Positions 47,256 through 57,244 are shown, counted from the first letter of the stretch. The stretch is DNA of 64,000 nucleotides from Levilactobacillus lanxiensis (GCF_016861655.1 NZ_BOLN01000007.1:124001-188000), one strand, 5' to 3'. Notes: generated from the letters alone by a model not told the origin. Translations and numbers: made by a program.

Positions 47256-48905
47256 TTGAAGGGAAAGCAAGTTAGTATTTTAATTGGGGTCGCGTTGTTG
47301 GTTGCGGGCGGATTAGCCGCTTGTGGCAAGTCAACGTCCAGCACCAACAAGTCCGGCCAGTTGGCGACGAATCAGTCCGTCAAGTTGTCGGCAAAATCTG
47401 AGGTCACCACGCTAGACGTGTCCAAGGCCGCAGATTCCACGAGTTTAACCATGCTGTACCATACGCAAGAAGGGTTGTATCGGTTAGGCAAGAATGAAAA
47501 ATTGATCAACGCCATGGCCACCAAGACGACGGTGTCTAACGGCGGGAAGACGTATGTGTTTAAATTGCGGCAGAACAACCACTGGAACGATGGTAAGGCC
47601 GTAACGGCCAACGACTTCGTTTACTCTTGGCGACGGACGGTCAATCCCAAGACGGCATCCGAGTATGCTTACTTGATGGCCGGCCTGAAGAATTATAATG
47701 CCATTCAAAAGGGCAACCTCGGACCAGACCAATTAGGCGTTCAGGCCGTGAACAAAAACACCCTGAAGGTTACCTTGAGCAAGCCAGTCGCTTACTTCAA
47801 ACTGTTGTTGGCCTTCCCAACCTTCTTCCCACAGGAACAAAGTGTCGTGGAGAAGAATGGGAGCGACAACGGTCATTCAAGCAGCCAGACGGCGTACGAT
47901 GGGCCATTTACCATGACCAAGTGGCAAGGGACCAACCAGAGTTGGGTCTTGAAGAAGAACACCAAGTTCTGGGACAAGAAGGCTATCACGCTGGACAAGA
48001 TGAACTTCCAAGTGGTCGCTGATCCTTCGACCGGGTTGAGTTTATACCAGAAGCATGAACTGGACGCCACGACCCTGGATGGGACGCAGGTCGCCAACCT
48101 GAAGAACAATCAGGACATGAAGACCTTTGTCGGCGGGACCACCTACTACATGCAGATGAATCAGAAGAAGGTCAAGGCCTTACGGAATTTGAAGGTGCGT
48201 CAAGCCTTATCCATGGCCATCGATAAGCAACAATTGGGCAAGAGCGTTTTGCGTGATGGGTCCAAGGCACCAATGGGCTTCGTTTCCCAAAACCTGTCCC
48301 GTAATCCAAAGACGAAGACTGATTTTGCTAAGGACGCCTACGTTAAGGATGGGGTCACTTACGATTTGAAGCAGGCCAAGACCTTGATGAAGGCTGGCTT
48401 AAAGGCTTCCGGTCAAAAGAGCCTGAAGTTAACGTTGCTGGCAGATGATACGAGTGTGACCAAGACGGTGGCACAGTACATCCAAGCCGAGCTGCAAAAG
48501 ATGCCAAACGTTAAGGTCACCATCAACACGTTACCTTACAAGACGCGGTTGAGTCGGTCAAATGCCGGGAACTTCGAGCTGGTTCTGTCCAGTTGGGGCG
48601 CCGACTTCGCCGATCCAATCAACTTCTTATCCCTGATGAGCACCGGTAACACCAACAATAACGGTGACTTCTCGGATGCCAAGTATGACGGCTATGTGAA
48701 GGATTCAGAAAATAAGGACGCCAACAATCCAACGGCTCGTTACCAAGACCTGGTCAACGCCGAAAAGCGCTTGATGACGCAACAAGGGGTCGTGCCATTG
48801 TATCAACCCGCTACCGTTGAAATGTGGAACTCCAAGGTTTCTGGGTATGTTTGGAATCCGGCGGGGATGAGTCGCGGCTACCAATGGATGAAGGTCGAAA
48901 AGTAA
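47256..48905 (+). CDS. Oligopeptide-binding lipoprotein OppA-like
   Basis: 549 residues; family 5 solute-binding lipoprotein. Signal VALLVAGGLAAC with lipidated Cys23. KLRQNNHWNDGKAVTANDFV, VRQALSMAIDK and PLYQPATVEMWNSKVSGYVW are typical. TTG 47256 follows GAGGAG. No permease or ATPase genes are nearby, so it feeds a distant Opp system or acts as an orphan receptor. Cotranscribed with the amidase. Confidence 0.92.
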   Translation: MKGKQVSILIGVALLVAGGLAACGKSTSSTNKSGQLATNQSVKLSAKSEVTTLDVSKAADSTSLTMLYHTQEGLYRLGKNEKLINAMATKTTVSNGGKTYVFKLRQNNHWNDGKAVTANDFVYSWRRTVNPKTASEYAYLMAGLKNYNAIQKGNLGPDQLGVQAVNKNTLKVTLSKPVAYFKLLLAFPTFFPQEQSVVEKNGSDNGHSSSQTAYDGPFTMTKWQGTNQSWVLKKNTKFWDKKAITLDKMNFQVVADPSTGLSLYQKHELDATTLDGTQVANLKNNQDMKTFVGGTTYYMQMNQKKVKALRNLKVRQALSMAIDKQQLGKSVLRDGSKAPMGFVSQNLSRNPKTKTDFAKDAYVKDGVTYDLKQAKTLMKAGLKASGQKSLKLTLLADDTSVTKTVAQYIQAELQKMPNVKVTINTLPYKTRLSRSNAGNFELVLSSWGADFADPINFLSLMSTGNTNNNGDFSDAKYDGYVKDSENKDANNPTARYQDLVNAEKRLMTQQGVVPLYQPATVEMWNSKVSGYVWNPAGMSRGYQWMKVEK

Positions 48906-48943
48906 CGGTCACTGGTTAATTTAGTGTCTTACAGCGCCTTACC

Positions 48944-49101
48944 GGGCGGGAAAAATAACCTGGAACGCGGTGGGGAGGACGTCCCGAGCCGAAGGGCGGT
49001 CTCGGGACTTGCTTTGAGCCTCTGAAAAACAAGTCTCAAAGTCACCATTTTCTAAGGAAATCACTTAGAAAATCCCACGGCTGAGGCTATTTTTCCCGCC
49101 C
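48944..49101 (+). repeat. A-type structured repeat 5
   Basis: Arms GGGCGGGAAAAATA (48944-48957) and TATTTTTCCCGCCC (49088-49101). h3 TCCCGAGCC-gaagggc-GGTCTCGGGA; h2 CTTTGAG ... CTCAAAG; ATTTTCTAAG / CTTAGAAAAT. It may double as terminator of the amidase operon. Confidence 0.82.
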
Positions 49102-49156
49102 TCACGGCTGACACGGGACTAACCTGCGACGGTATTATTCGAGCTTTCCGGTTTTA

Positions 49157-49211
49157 CTTTCTAGAATTTAAATGGTTTATGTGGGTCGTGTTGGGCATTA
49201 CGCTGGGAGGC
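49157..49211 (+). repeat. Direct repeat, left copy
   Basis: Begins CTTTCTAGAATTTAAAT and continues TATGTGGGTCGTGTT ... ACGCTG. A second copy, with few differences, is 269 bases downstream. Confidence 0.75.
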
Positions 49212-49390
49212 GTGGGGTCCGGCATGGCTCTTTATGTTTCTGCGGCCTGAGAAGCGGTCCTCCGGCTCGGTTGGAAAGCGGGTTGAGAACCACCCGTTTC
49301 CCAACACGTTCCACGGGGTAAGCTGAGCAAATCACTCAGCTTACCCCGTCGACACAGCCAGCTGCGTGTCTGGCTGACTTCGGCTGGCAG
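49207..49390 (+). repeat. B-type structured repeat between direct repeats
   Basis: h3 top GGCC-tgagaa-GCGGTCC; h1 GGTAAGCTGAG / CTCAGCTTACC, perfectly paired; a CGACACAGC box follows. Arms are less clear than in other copies. Confidence 0.65.
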
Positions 49391-49425
49391 CAAGGTTAAG
49401 TTCGTTTGGACTTTCCCTGATTTTG

Positions 49426-49480
49426 CTTTCTAGAATTTAAATCGTATATGTGGGTCGTGTTAGAGAATACGCTGAGAAGT
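49426..49480 (+). repeat. Direct repeat, right copy
   Basis: Same CTTTCTAGAATTTAAAT and TATGTGGGTCGTGTT blocks as 49157-49211. Differences are single bases plus a short indel. Confidence 0.75.
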
Positions 49481-49519
49481 GTTTCTTGACACGGCCTTTT
49501 GTGTGTCTGGGGGGCAAAT

Positions 49520-49731
49520 GGTGAGAATTGGTGGCAAATGTTAGTGACCAGAGGCGGATCAAGGCGAACAGCTGTGTCGATGTTCTCAGCTTAGAACATG
49601 GGACGATCTTTGTGACCAATTCTCAGGCACAAAGTCGAGGTGGAAGACCGTTTCTCAGGCTGGAACCGGCCCCACAGCAGGGCACCTTGAATCTGCTGTC
49701 GGGAACGGGCACGGCAGACACAATTTTCACC
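49520..49731 (-). repeat. B-type core with A-like arms, before murQ
   Basis: Arms GGTGAGAATTG (49520-49530) and CAATTTTCACC (49721-49731). Closing stem GGATCAAGG / CCTTGAATC. h2 CTTTGTGACC ... GGCACAAAG, changed on both sides relative to CTTTGAGACC / GGCTCAAAG. h1 is shortened. Confidence 0.8.
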
Positions 49732-49885
49732 ACTCCGGAGACACAAACAAGGCTCAATCCTTTTAGTAAATGTTAACTAAATGACAGGTAAAATTTTTAT
49801 TTTCCATGAAAGCGGATGGCGACGGCTTTTCGCTTTTTTATTTTCCGATAATAACGAAGAAATTTGCCTGAAAATCAAATCCGAA

Positions 49886-49914
49886 TTGAAATTAAATATG
49901 AAACATGTTATACC
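49886..49914 (+). promoter_or_regulatory. Promoter of murQ
   Basis: TTGAAA, 17 bases, TATACC; 64 bases before the start codon. Confidence 0.6.
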
Positions 49915-49977
49915 TAGGATAGTAACTATGAAAGCGAATACATAACCGTGAAACTTGCGGATTTGGAGGCCGACACG

Positions 49978-50886
49978 ATGCAATTTGATGATTTACTGAC
50001 AGAACAACGGAATCACCGGTCAACACATATTGATCGAGAATCCACGTTAGAAATGGTTGCGACGATCAACCGAGAGGATCACCGCGTAGCGCGCGCCGTA
50101 CAAAAGCAATTACCGCAAATCGCAGCGGCGATTGATGCTGCGTACCCACTCTTTGATCAGGGTGGCCGTTTGATTTACGTGGGGGCCGGGACTTCTGGTC
50201 GACTCGGCGTGATTGATGCGACCGAACTGCAACCGACCTATGGGCTGAGTGGCGAACAGACCTTTGGCTTGATTGCCGGGGGCACGGACGCTTTGACCCA
50301 CACAGTCAAGGCGGCAGAAGATTCTGTTGAACTGGCGCAAAATGACATGGCTGGCGTTGACTTGACCGACAAGGATGTGGTGATTGCGAGTGCCGCTTCC
50401 GGCCAGACGCCTTACACGTTGGCTGCCTTGAAGTATGCGCAGGATCATGGTGCCGTGGGCATTGGTTTTTCCTGTATCGAGGGGAGCCCGCTGTCCGAGC
50501 TAGCCGACTATGCGATCACACCGGTCGTGGGACCGGAAATCATTACCGGGGCTACGTTACTAAAGGCTGGGACTGCCGAGAAGATGGTGCTGAACATGTT
50601 GTCCACGGGCATCATGATCAAGACAGGCAAGGTCTATCAAAACTTGATGATCAACGTCGTGCCAACCAACGATAAGACGTTTGAACGGGCCAAGAAGATC
50701 ATTGCTGAAGCGACCCAGACATCCACCTTGGCCGCAGAACGGGCCTTGGAGCGGTCAGATAACAATGTGCCGCTCGCTATCGTTTTGATCGAAACGAAGG
50801 GGACCATCGCGGAGGCGAAGTCCTTGCTGGAGGCTACCGGCGGCCACGTTTCACAAGCGGTTAAATTGAACGATTCACAACATTAA
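49978..50886 (+). CDS. murQ: N-acetylmuramic acid 6-phosphate etherase
   Basis: 302 residues. Cleaves the lactyl ether of MurNAc 6-phosphate to GlcNAc 6-phosphate during cell-wall recycling. SIS-domain motifs GRLIYVGAGTSGRLGVIDA, ELQPTYG, IASAASGQTPYTLAAL and GTAEKMVLNMLST are diagnostic. ATG 49978 follows TTGGAGG. No murP-type PTS gene is adjacent. Confidence 0.95.
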   Translation: MQFDDLLTEQRNHRSTHIDRESTLEMVATINREDHRVARAVQKQLPQIAAAIDAAYPLFDQGGRLIYVGAGTSGRLGVIDATELQPTYGLSGEQTFGLIAGGTDALTHTVKAAEDSVELAQNDMAGVDLTDKDVVIASAASGQTPYTLAALKYAQDHGAVGIGFSCIEGSPLSELADYAITPVVGPEIITGATLLKAGTAEKMVLNMLSTGIMIKTGKVYQNLMINVVPTNDKTFERAKKIIAEATQTSTLAAERALERSDNNVPLAIVLIETKGTIAEAKSLLEATGGHVSQAVKLNDSQH

Positions 50887-50964
50887 AGTTGGCAAGAAAC
50901 TTGACTGGTCCACACCAATTCTCTATACTTTAGCTTAGGTATAAGTGGAAAGGAATGTGGCAGA

Positions 50965-51954
50965 ATGTATCTTGCAGATGAACACCGTTACGACAAAATG
51001 CCGGTTCGCCGGGCAGGAAATACGGGTTTCCAATTACCCGCAATTTCTTTTGGGATGTGGCACAGCTTTGGGGAGAACGCCAACTATGGCGACACCCGCG
51101 ACATTATCCTGAAGGCCTTTGACGCCGGTATTTTTAGTTTCGACTTGGCGGCAAACTATGGTCCTGGCTCATACGCAGCGGAAAGTCTCTTTGGTGAGGT
51201 TTTACACCGCGAATTGATGCCATACCGTGATGAATTGGTCATCAGTAGTAAGGCTGGTTTCCATATGTGGCCTGGCCCTTATGGTCAAATGAGTTCCAGA
51301 AAGGCTTTGACGGCCTCTTTGGATCGTTCCTTGAAGGCAATGGGGTTGGACTATGTGGATATTTACTACAGCCACCGGTTTGATGCCGAAACGTCTCCTG
51401 AAGAAACGGCTGTGGCCCTGGACGACTTGGTTCGCCAAGGGAAGACGCTGTACGTTGGGATTTCCAACTACACGAAGCCACAAGCCGAAGCCATGATCAA
51501 AATTTTCAAGGATTTGCACACGCCATTTGTCGTGGACCAAGTTTCTTACAACATGTTGAACCAAACCGCTAATGATGATGGCTTGTTCGACATGCTGGCC
51601 CAAAATAACGCCGGGGCTATCGCTTACGGGCCGCTGTCCGAAGGGTTATTGACGGACAAGTACCTCGATGGGATTCCTGAAGACGTGGACATTCACTGGT
51701 CCAACGAATTTGTTTTGGACAACGGTCGCGACAAGATGGTCCAAAAGCTCCAAGCACTCAACAAGATTGCGCAGAGCCGGGGCCAAAAGCTCTCCCACAT
51801 GGCCTTAGCCTGGTTATTACACAACCCGGTTATCACCAGTGTCATCACGGGGGCTTCCAAGCCAGAACACTTGAACGAAAACATCAAGGCTGTTCAAAAC
51901 CTGGAATTCGACCCAGAACAATTAGCAGCAATCGATAAAATTTTAAAGGCTTAA
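50965..51954 (+). CDS. Aldo/keto reductase (YghZ/KvBeta-like)
   Basis: 329 residues. NADPH-dependent (beta/alpha)8 barrel with Asp (FDLAANYG), catalytic Tyr (AANYGPG), Lys (VISSKAG) and His (YYSHRFD). YVGISNYT and the C-terminal cofactor site TSVITGASKPEHLNENI are conserved. It resembles enzymes reducing glyceraldehyde 3-phosphate or methylglyoxal, but the substrate is not proven. ATG 50965 follows AAAGGAATG. Confidence 0.9.
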   Translation: MYLADEHRYDKMPVRRAGNTGFQLPAISFGMWHSFGENANYGDTRDIILKAFDAGIFSFDLAANYGPGSYAAESLFGEVLHRELMPYRDELVISSKAGFHMWPGPYGQMSSRKALTASLDRSLKAMGLDYVDIYYSHRFDAETSPEETAVALDDLVRQGKTLYVGISNYTKPQAEAMIKIFKDLHTPFVVDQVSYNMLNQTANDDGLFDMLAQNNAGAIAYGPLSEGLLTDKYLDGIPEDVDIHWSNEFVLDNGRDKMVQKLQALNKIAQSRGQKLSHMALAWLLHNPVITSVITGASKPEHLNENIKAVQNLEFDPEQLAAIDKILKA

Positions 51955-51967
51955 TGATTAAGCGAAA

Positions 51968-52010
51968 AGGACTAAATTTGGCGGGCAATCGTCAATTTGG
52001 TCCTTTTTTT
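51968..52010 (+). terminator. Terminator after the aldo/keto reductase
   Basis: GGAC-AAATT / AATTT-GTCC and seven T. Confidence 0.8.
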
Positions 52011-52368
52011 CGGAAAATTTAACGAGCAACTTCGTCATTGAAGTAAAACTGAAAGTCACAGTTGGCCGAAATTGGGTGGGCCAATTTTAGAACTGGACTC
52101 TAAGAAAGTGGCCGATTTGGAGGAGTAATCACTAAGCCACCCCCTAATTTGCGGGTAACTGTGTGAATACGTTGCAAGTGAAAAGGGTCAAACGCTGAAA
52201 TTTTTAAAATAGTCGCAAAATCCCGCGTGCCATGGGGTATAATAAAACATAGGTTAAACTTGGTGCTAGCGAAATCAGCGGTACGGTCATACACTGATCA
52301 CTAGTTACCAGGACGTTCAACAACGAGTGAACCGCTTATCCGCAAGGAAACCGGCGTCAGTACGCGAT
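52011..52368. other. Intergenic region before the rbsR-side repeat
   Basis: 358 bases without a supported gene. GGGGTATAATAAAACA near 52233-52248 looks like a -10, but no matching start follows, since the next gene is 430 bases on. Confidence 0.3.
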
Positions 52369-52600
52369 AGTGAAAATGAGAGCACTAGTTTGAGTGACCA
52401 GAGGCAGATCAAGGTGCCCGGCTGTGTCGGTGGTCTTAGCTGAGTGAATTTCTCAGCTTAGACCACGGGACGACCTTGGAAACTCGCGAACCGCAGCGAG
52501 GTTTCAAGGCGAGGCCCCAGACCGCTCCTCAGGCTGGGGCCGTTCCCCATAGCAGGGCACCTTGAATCTGCCGGCGGGAACGGGTGATTTCATTTTCACT
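52369..52600 (-). repeat. B-type core with A-like arms, before rbsR
   Basis: Arms AGTGAAAATGA (52369-52379) and TCATTTTCACT (52590-52600), perfect. Closing stem GGCAGATCAAGGTGCCC / GGGCACCTTGAATCTGCC. h1 TGGTCTTAGCTGAG / CTCAGCTTAGACCA; h3 CCCCAGACC-gctcctca-GGCTGGGG, longest example of the variable stem. Confidence 0.85.
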
Positions 52601-52669
52601 GCTCTGAGTGTCCTGACGATGACGGTTTTTCTGCGGTTGGCGGTTAAATCTAGACGGTGGAGGTTGGCT

Positions 52670-53677
52670 ATGACACGTAAAGTAACGATCCGGGACCTTG
52701 CTGAAGCGGCGGGCGTTTCGGTCACAACGGTTTCGCAAATTTTAAACGGTAAGGGCGAGCGCTTCAGTCTGGATACTCGGCGGCGGGTTCATCAGCTACA
52801 AGAAGAGATGGGCTACGTGCCCGACTTCAACGCCCGTAACCTGATTATGAAGTCGGCCCAGACGATTGGTGTGCTGGTCCCGAACCTGGGGAACCCCTTC
52901 TTCAGTATGTTTGTCCGCGGGGTGCAGGAGACCAGCCGGGAGCGGCACTTCATCCCCTTAATCTTTGGGGCTAACCATGATGAAAAGCTAGAGAGCTACT
53001 ACCTTGAGGAACTGATCAAGCGCGCGGTTGACGGCCTCATCATTGCCAGTGCCTCAATCACGGCCGAAGCTATCGATAATATTTTAAAAAAGAACGGGAT
53101 TCCGTACCTGTTGATCGATCAAAACGGGGGACCTAGTGTGGACCGCGTACGGATCAACGATGAACAGGGTGGACAGCTTGCTGCGGACCATCTGTTAGCG
53201 TTGGGTCACGAAAAAATTGCGGTCGTCATGCCCGATGACCCGACGCAAAACCTGCAGATTCGGTTGGCTGGGTTTAAACGTCGGCTCGCTGAACATCACG
53301 TGGACCTGCCGGAAAATGCTATCGTGTATTCAGCCATGACCAAGTTAGGCGGTTACCAAGCAACGGCAGCCGTCCTGGCTCAGCACCCAACCGCGGTCTT
53401 CGCCATCAACGACGAGACGGCGTTGGGACTCATGCGTGGGCTCCACGAGCAGGGATTATCGGTGCCCAACGACATCTCAGTCTTAGGCTACGATGACATC
53501 GACCTGGACGAGTACGTGGTGCCGAAACTGACCACGATTCACCAACCGGTCGTAACCATGGGTCAACAGGCGACCGGGCTATTGATCAACCGCATCAAGG
53601 ATCAACGGCAGGCGGCGCAGCTGGTAGATTTACCGGTCGACCTGCGTGAACGCGAAAGCACGGCGCATTTGAAATAA
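52670..53677 (+). CDS. rbsR: LacI-family regulator, probable ribose repressor
   Basis: 335 residues. HTH TIRDLAEAAGVSVTTVSQILNG (about 5-26, read in two parts) and hinge, then a periplasmic-binding-like core (IGVLVPNLGNPFFSMFVRGV, FAINDETALGLMRGL, ISVLGYDDIDLDEYVVPKLT). ATG 52670 lies after GGTGGAGGTTGG. An upstream extension of the frame runs into the repeat and is not coding. Probably represses rbsK through the palindrome at 53762-53775; ribose specificity inferred from the neighbour. Confidence 0.88.
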   Translation: MTRKVTIRDLAEAAGVSVTTVSQILNGKGERFSLDTRRRVHQLQEEMGYVPDFNARNLIMKSAQTIGVLVPNLGNPFFSMFVRGVQETSRERHFIPLIFGANHDEKLESYYLEELIKRAVDGLIIASASITAEAIDNILKKNGIPYLLIDQNGGPSVDRVRINDEQGGQLAADHLLALGHEKIAVVMPDDPTQNLQIRLAGFKRRLAEHHVDLPENAIVYSAMTKLGGYQATAAVLAQHPTAVFAINDETALGLMRGLHEQGLSVPNDISVLGYDDIDLDEYVVPKLTTIHQPVVTMGQQATGLLINRIKDQRQAAQLVDLPVDLRERESTAHLK

Positions 53678-53691
53678 ATTTCAGTTAGTTC

Positions 53692-53720
53692 TTGTAAGCC
53701 TTTTCGAAACATGATACGCT
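53692..53720 (+). promoter_or_regulatory. Promoter of rbsK
   Basis: TTGTAA, 17 bases, TACGCT; the operator palindrome lies 42 bases downstream. Confidence 0.45.
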
Positions 53721-53761
53721 AAGGGTAATCTAAACGGATACCCTCGGTGTGTCAGCATTGA

Positions 53762-53775
53762 GTAAAACGTTTTAC
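53762..53775 (+). promoter_or_regulatory. Operator palindrome of the RbsR type
   Basis: GTAAAACGTTTTAC is a perfect 14-bp palindrome with central CG, the form bound by LacI-family proteins. It lies 35 bases before rbsK. A CcpA cre site would look similar, but usually is less symmetrical. Confidence 0.75.
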
Positions 53776-53810
53776 AATTTTAAACACTGCTTAAGGAGTG
53801 AAGGTAAATT

Positions 53811-54731
53811 ATGTCAAACAAAGTTACGGTTCTCGGAAGTCTAAACGTAGATACGACGCTGCGAGTTGCACGGATGCCCCAACCTGGGGAAACGTTGTCA
53901 ACGGAAAACAAGAGTAGCGCTGCCGGTGGGAAGGGTGCTAACCAAGCGGTTGCGGCTGCCCGGGCCGGTGCTGAAACCAGCTTTATCGGTAAGGTCGGTA
54001 ACGATGACGCCGGTCGGTTCATGGTGGAATCTCTGAACAATGACGGCATCGATACCAGTGCTATCATCACGGATAAGACGGTCGGAACCGGTTCTGCGTT
54101 CATTCTCCTGGATGAAGCTGGCCAAAACAGTATTTTGGTCTACGGTGGGTCCAACCAACAGATCAAAGCGGACGAAGTCATTGCCCGTGAAGATGAAATT
54201 GCGAAGGCTGATTTCCTGATCACCCAGTTTGAAACGCCACAAGCCGCAACCTTGGCAGCGTTTAAAGTTGCCAAACAACACGGGGTCACGACCATTTTGA
54301 ACCCGGCACCAGCTGCTAAGATTGACCCAGAGATTTTGAAGGTAACGGACCTGGTTGTCCCTAACGAAACGGAAAGTGCTGAGCTGACTGGTATCGAAGT
54401 GACTGACGAAGCCTCGATGGATGCGAACGCTAAGAAATTCCGTGAAATGGGCGTGAAGAACCTGATCATCACGGTCGGGAGCAAGGGGGCTTATTACGCC
54501 ACTGCTAACGAATCTGGCTTCGTGCCAGCGTTCAAGGTACACGCAGTCGACACCACGGCTGCTGGGGACACGTTTATTGGGGCTTTGAGCTCACAATTAA
54601 AGCCAGACCTGAGCAACGTGGCCACGGCCTTGGTCTTTGCCCAACGCGCTAGTTCCTTGACTGTTCAAGGTTTAGGCGCAATGCCATCGATTCCAACGGT
54701 TGCTGAAATCGAAGCGGCTAGCCAAAAGTAA
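53811..54731 (+). CDS. rbsK: Ribokinase
   Basis: 306 residues. Phosphorylates ribose to ribose 5-phosphate. PfkB signature 1 GGKGANQAVAAARAGAETSF (about 43-62) and signature 2 DTTAAGDTFIGAL (catalytic Asp in AAGDT) are intact. NxxE-type PNETESAEL present. ATG 53811 follows AAGGAGTG. Neither rbsD nor a ribose transporter is nearby. Confidence 0.95.
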   Translation: MSNKVTVLGSLNVDTTLRVARMPQPGETLSTENKSSAAGGKGANQAVAAARAGAETSFIGKVGNDDAGRFMVESLNNDGIDTSAIITDKTVGTGSAFILLDEAGQNSILVYGGSNQQIKADEVIAREDEIAKADFLITQFETPQAATLAAFKVAKQHGVTTILNPAPAAKIDPEILKVTDLVVPNETESAELTGIEVTDEASMDANAKKFREMGVKNLIITVGSKGAYYATANESGFVPAFKVHAVDTTAAGDTFIGALSSQLKPDLSNVATALVFAQRASSLTVQGLGAMPSIPTVAEIEAASQK

Positions 54732-54751
54732 TTTTTCAGAAAACAGATAAT

Positions 54752-54800
54752 CAAATCGCAGACTTAACCGATAATTTTCGGAAAAGTTTGCGATTTTTTT
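54752..54800 (+). terminator. Terminator after rbsK
   Basis: AAATCGCA-ACTT / AAGT-TGCGATTT and a run of eight T. Confidence 0.85.
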
Positions 54801-54903
54801 TGCGTTTTGGGACAACCGGTTGCAAACTATTTAAATCGGTCTATTTGGTATATCTATTTTTTGACGTTTAGAATCACCGGTATAACAACTTTCTGGCGAG
54901 GGG

Positions 54904-54932
54904 TTGCAATAACCATTTTAAATTGGTATAGT
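54904..54932 (+). promoter_or_regulatory. Promoter of the transketolase gene
   Basis: TTGCAA, 17 bases, TATAGT. It is followed by a 113-base leader with no clear structure. Confidence 0.68.
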
Positions 54933-55045
54933 GATGAAAGTCGATGAGCGATTGGCGATTTTACCGGTAAGATCAACGAATTGGGAACATCAACCAAAAA
55001 CAAGGCCGTGATTGGTCCGGCCGATTTAAGTGAGGTTATTTAAAA

Positions 55046-57067
55046 ATGTTGAATGAAGAAGTCGTTACTAACCAAATGGATTTTGATGAAACGGATACAC
55101 AAGCGGTCACTGCCGTGCGGATGTTAAGCATGGATATGATCTCGCGGGCACGGTCGGGCCATCCCGGTCTACCGTTGGGGGCGTCACCGATGGCCTACGT
55201 GTTATTTTCTCGGCACCTGCGGGTTGACCCCTCATTTCCACAGTGGTTCAACCGTGATCGGTTTGTCCTCTCTGCAGGGCATGGGTCAGCGATGCTTTAC
55301 AGCCTGTTGCACCTTAGCGGGTTTGCACTGGACCGCCACGATTTAATGAATTTCCGACAACTGGGCAGTAAGACCCCGGGCCATCCCGAAGTCGGCGTGA
55401 CCCCTGGGGTGGACGCGACGACCGGGCCATTAGGTCAAGGCATCGGCATGGCGGTTGGGATGGCCATGGCCGAAAGTCATTTACGGGCAACCTACAATCA
55501 ACCGAATTTAAACGTGGTCGACCACTATACTTACGCGTTGTGTGGCGACGGTGACTTGATGGAAGGGGTCGCCGCCGAAGCCGCTAGCTTAGCCGGCCAA
55601 CTCCAACTCAATAAATTAATTGTTTTGTATGATTCAAACGATATTTCACTGGATGGGCCATTAAGTAATGCCTGCCAGGATGACGTGGGCCAACGGTTTG
55701 AAAGCTATGGCTGGAACTATCTGCGGGTTGCCGATGGTGAGGACCTGGAAGCCATTGACCGGGCCATTCGCACGGCCAAAAATAATCAATCTGGGCCAAC
55801 TCTGATTGAGGTCAAGACACAGATTGGGGCCGGGAGCCCCGCCGCAGGAACGAACAAGGTTCATGGGGCACCGCTCAGCGAGGCGGATCTGGCCACGACG
55901 CGGCAGAACTATAATTGGGACTGTGATCCCTTTACAGTGCCAGCCGCCGTGCATGAACGGTTCATGACCACTATCAAGGCTCGCGGCTGGGCGAGCCACC
56001 AAGAATGGTCGAACCTAGTTGCCCGTTATTCCGACGTGGAACCAGAATTGGCCACCCAATTTGCGCAGGGCATCAGTCAGGCGTTACCCGATGACCTGGC
56101 CACGCAACTGCCAACGTATTACAAGAAGGACCAGTTAGCCACCCGGGCTAGCGGTCATGAAGTGCTCCAACGGTTGAGCGCGGCGGTTCCTAACCTGTGG
56201 GGCGGGTCCGCGGACCTGTTTAGCTCCAACAAGACGGCGGTGACCGACAGTGAGCGGTTCAGTGCTGAGAACCCTCGTGGGAAAAACTTGTGGTTTGGGG
56301 TGCGGGAATTTGCTGAAGCCGCAGCGATGAACGGGATTGCCTTACATGGTGGGACCCGAATTTACGGGTCAACGTTCTTCGTGTTCTCCGATTACATGAA
56401 ACCAGCGATTCGGTTGGCTGCTATCCAACACCTGCCAGTGACGTACGTGTTTACCCACGATTCTCTGGCGGTGGGGGAAGATGGCCCGACCCACGAACCC
56501 GTTGAACAATTAGCCGCTTTACGGGCAATCCCCGGGTTAACGGTCTACCGGCCAGCCGATGGCAATGAGACCGCGGCGGCCTGGCTGGCAGCGATGCAGG
56601 CGACGGACCATCCAACGGCCATCGTCTTGTCTCGCCAAGGCTTAGCGACGTTGCCACGGCCGATGGCTGTTAAAGCGGGCGTAAAGCGGGGCGGCTACGT
56701 GGTCGCAGATGCGCACGATGAGGCGGAAGGTATCTTGATGGCTTCCGGTTCAGAAGTGAACCTGGCCTTGGCCGCACAGGCAAAATTAAGCGAGCTCGGC
56801 CACGACGTCCGCGTCGTTTCACTGCCAAGTTTTGAAAAATTCAATGCGCAATCCGCTGAGTACCAAGACCGAATTCTCCCACGGCACTTGCACCGTCGGG
56901 TCGCCGTGGAAATGGCCAGTGGCTTAGGCTGGTGCCAATACACGGGCCTGGATGGCATCATGCTCACCCAGGAACGGTTCGGCGCCAGTGGTCCAGGAAG
57001 CACCGTCACCGAGATGGCGGGCTTCACACCAGAACGCGTGGTGCAAGCTTACTTAGCGCTAAACTAA
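55046..57067 (+). CDS. tkt: Transketolase
   Basis: 673 residues; thiamine-diphosphate enzyme moving two-carbon units between sugar phosphates. [35 protein letters not shown], the ThDP motif [14 protein letters not shown]...[23 protein letters not shown] and [14 protein letters not shown] are all intact. ATG 55046 has GAGG 10 bases upstream. Following rbsK, it links ribose 5-phosphate to the rest of pentose metabolism. In a heterofermenter it would mainly serve nucleotide and aromatic precursors. Confidence 0.95.
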   Translation: MLNEEVVTNQMDFDETDTQAVTAVRMLSMDMISRARSGHPGLPLGASPMAYVLFSRHLRVDPSFPQWFNRDRFVLSAGHGSAMLYSLLHLSGFALDRHDLMNFRQLGSKTPGHPEVGVTPGVDATTGPLGQGIGMAVGMAMAESHLRATYNQPNLNVVDHYTYALCGDGDLMEGVAAEAASLAGQLQLNKLIVLYDSNDISLDGPLSNACQDDVGQRFESYGWNYLRVADGEDLEAIDRAIRTAKNNQSGPTLIEVKTQIGAGSPAAGTNKVHGAPLSEADLATTRQNYNWDCDPFTVPAAVHERFMTTIKARGWASHQEWSNLVARYSDVEPELATQFAQGISQALPDDLATQLPTYYKKDQLATRASGHEVLQRLSAAVPNLWGGSADLFSSNKTAVTDSERFSAENPRGKNLWFGVREFAEAAAMNGIALHGGTRIYGSTFFVFSDYMKPAIRLAAIQHLPVTYVFTHDSLAVGEDGPTHEPVEQLAALRAIPGLTVYRPADGNETAAAWLAAMQATDHPTAIVLSRQGLATLPRPMAVKAGVKRGGYVVADAHDEAEGILMASGSEVNLALAAQAKLSELGHDVRVVSLPSFEKFNAQSAEYQDRILPRHLHRRVAVEMASGLGWCQYTGLDGIMLTQERFGASGPGSTVTEMAGFTPERVVQAYLALN

Positions 57068-57120
57068 CGCGGTCAAATAAGTAACCAATATTCGGGGAAG
57101 CAACACACATCGGAGACAGC

Positions 57121-57146
57121 AAAGCTGGGACACGGGTCCCGGCTTT
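57121..57146 (+). terminator. Probable terminator after transketolase
   Basis: AAAGC-GGGAC / GTCCC-GCTTT, only a short T-rich tail. Confidence 0.55.
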
Positions 57147-57244
57147 GTTGCGTTCTGAAGTAATCAACTGGCTAACAGGCTATAGCAAGCATGTCATTAG
57201 CTATAAGACAATTTAATAACCCTTCGAAAAGAATCACGATTGTT

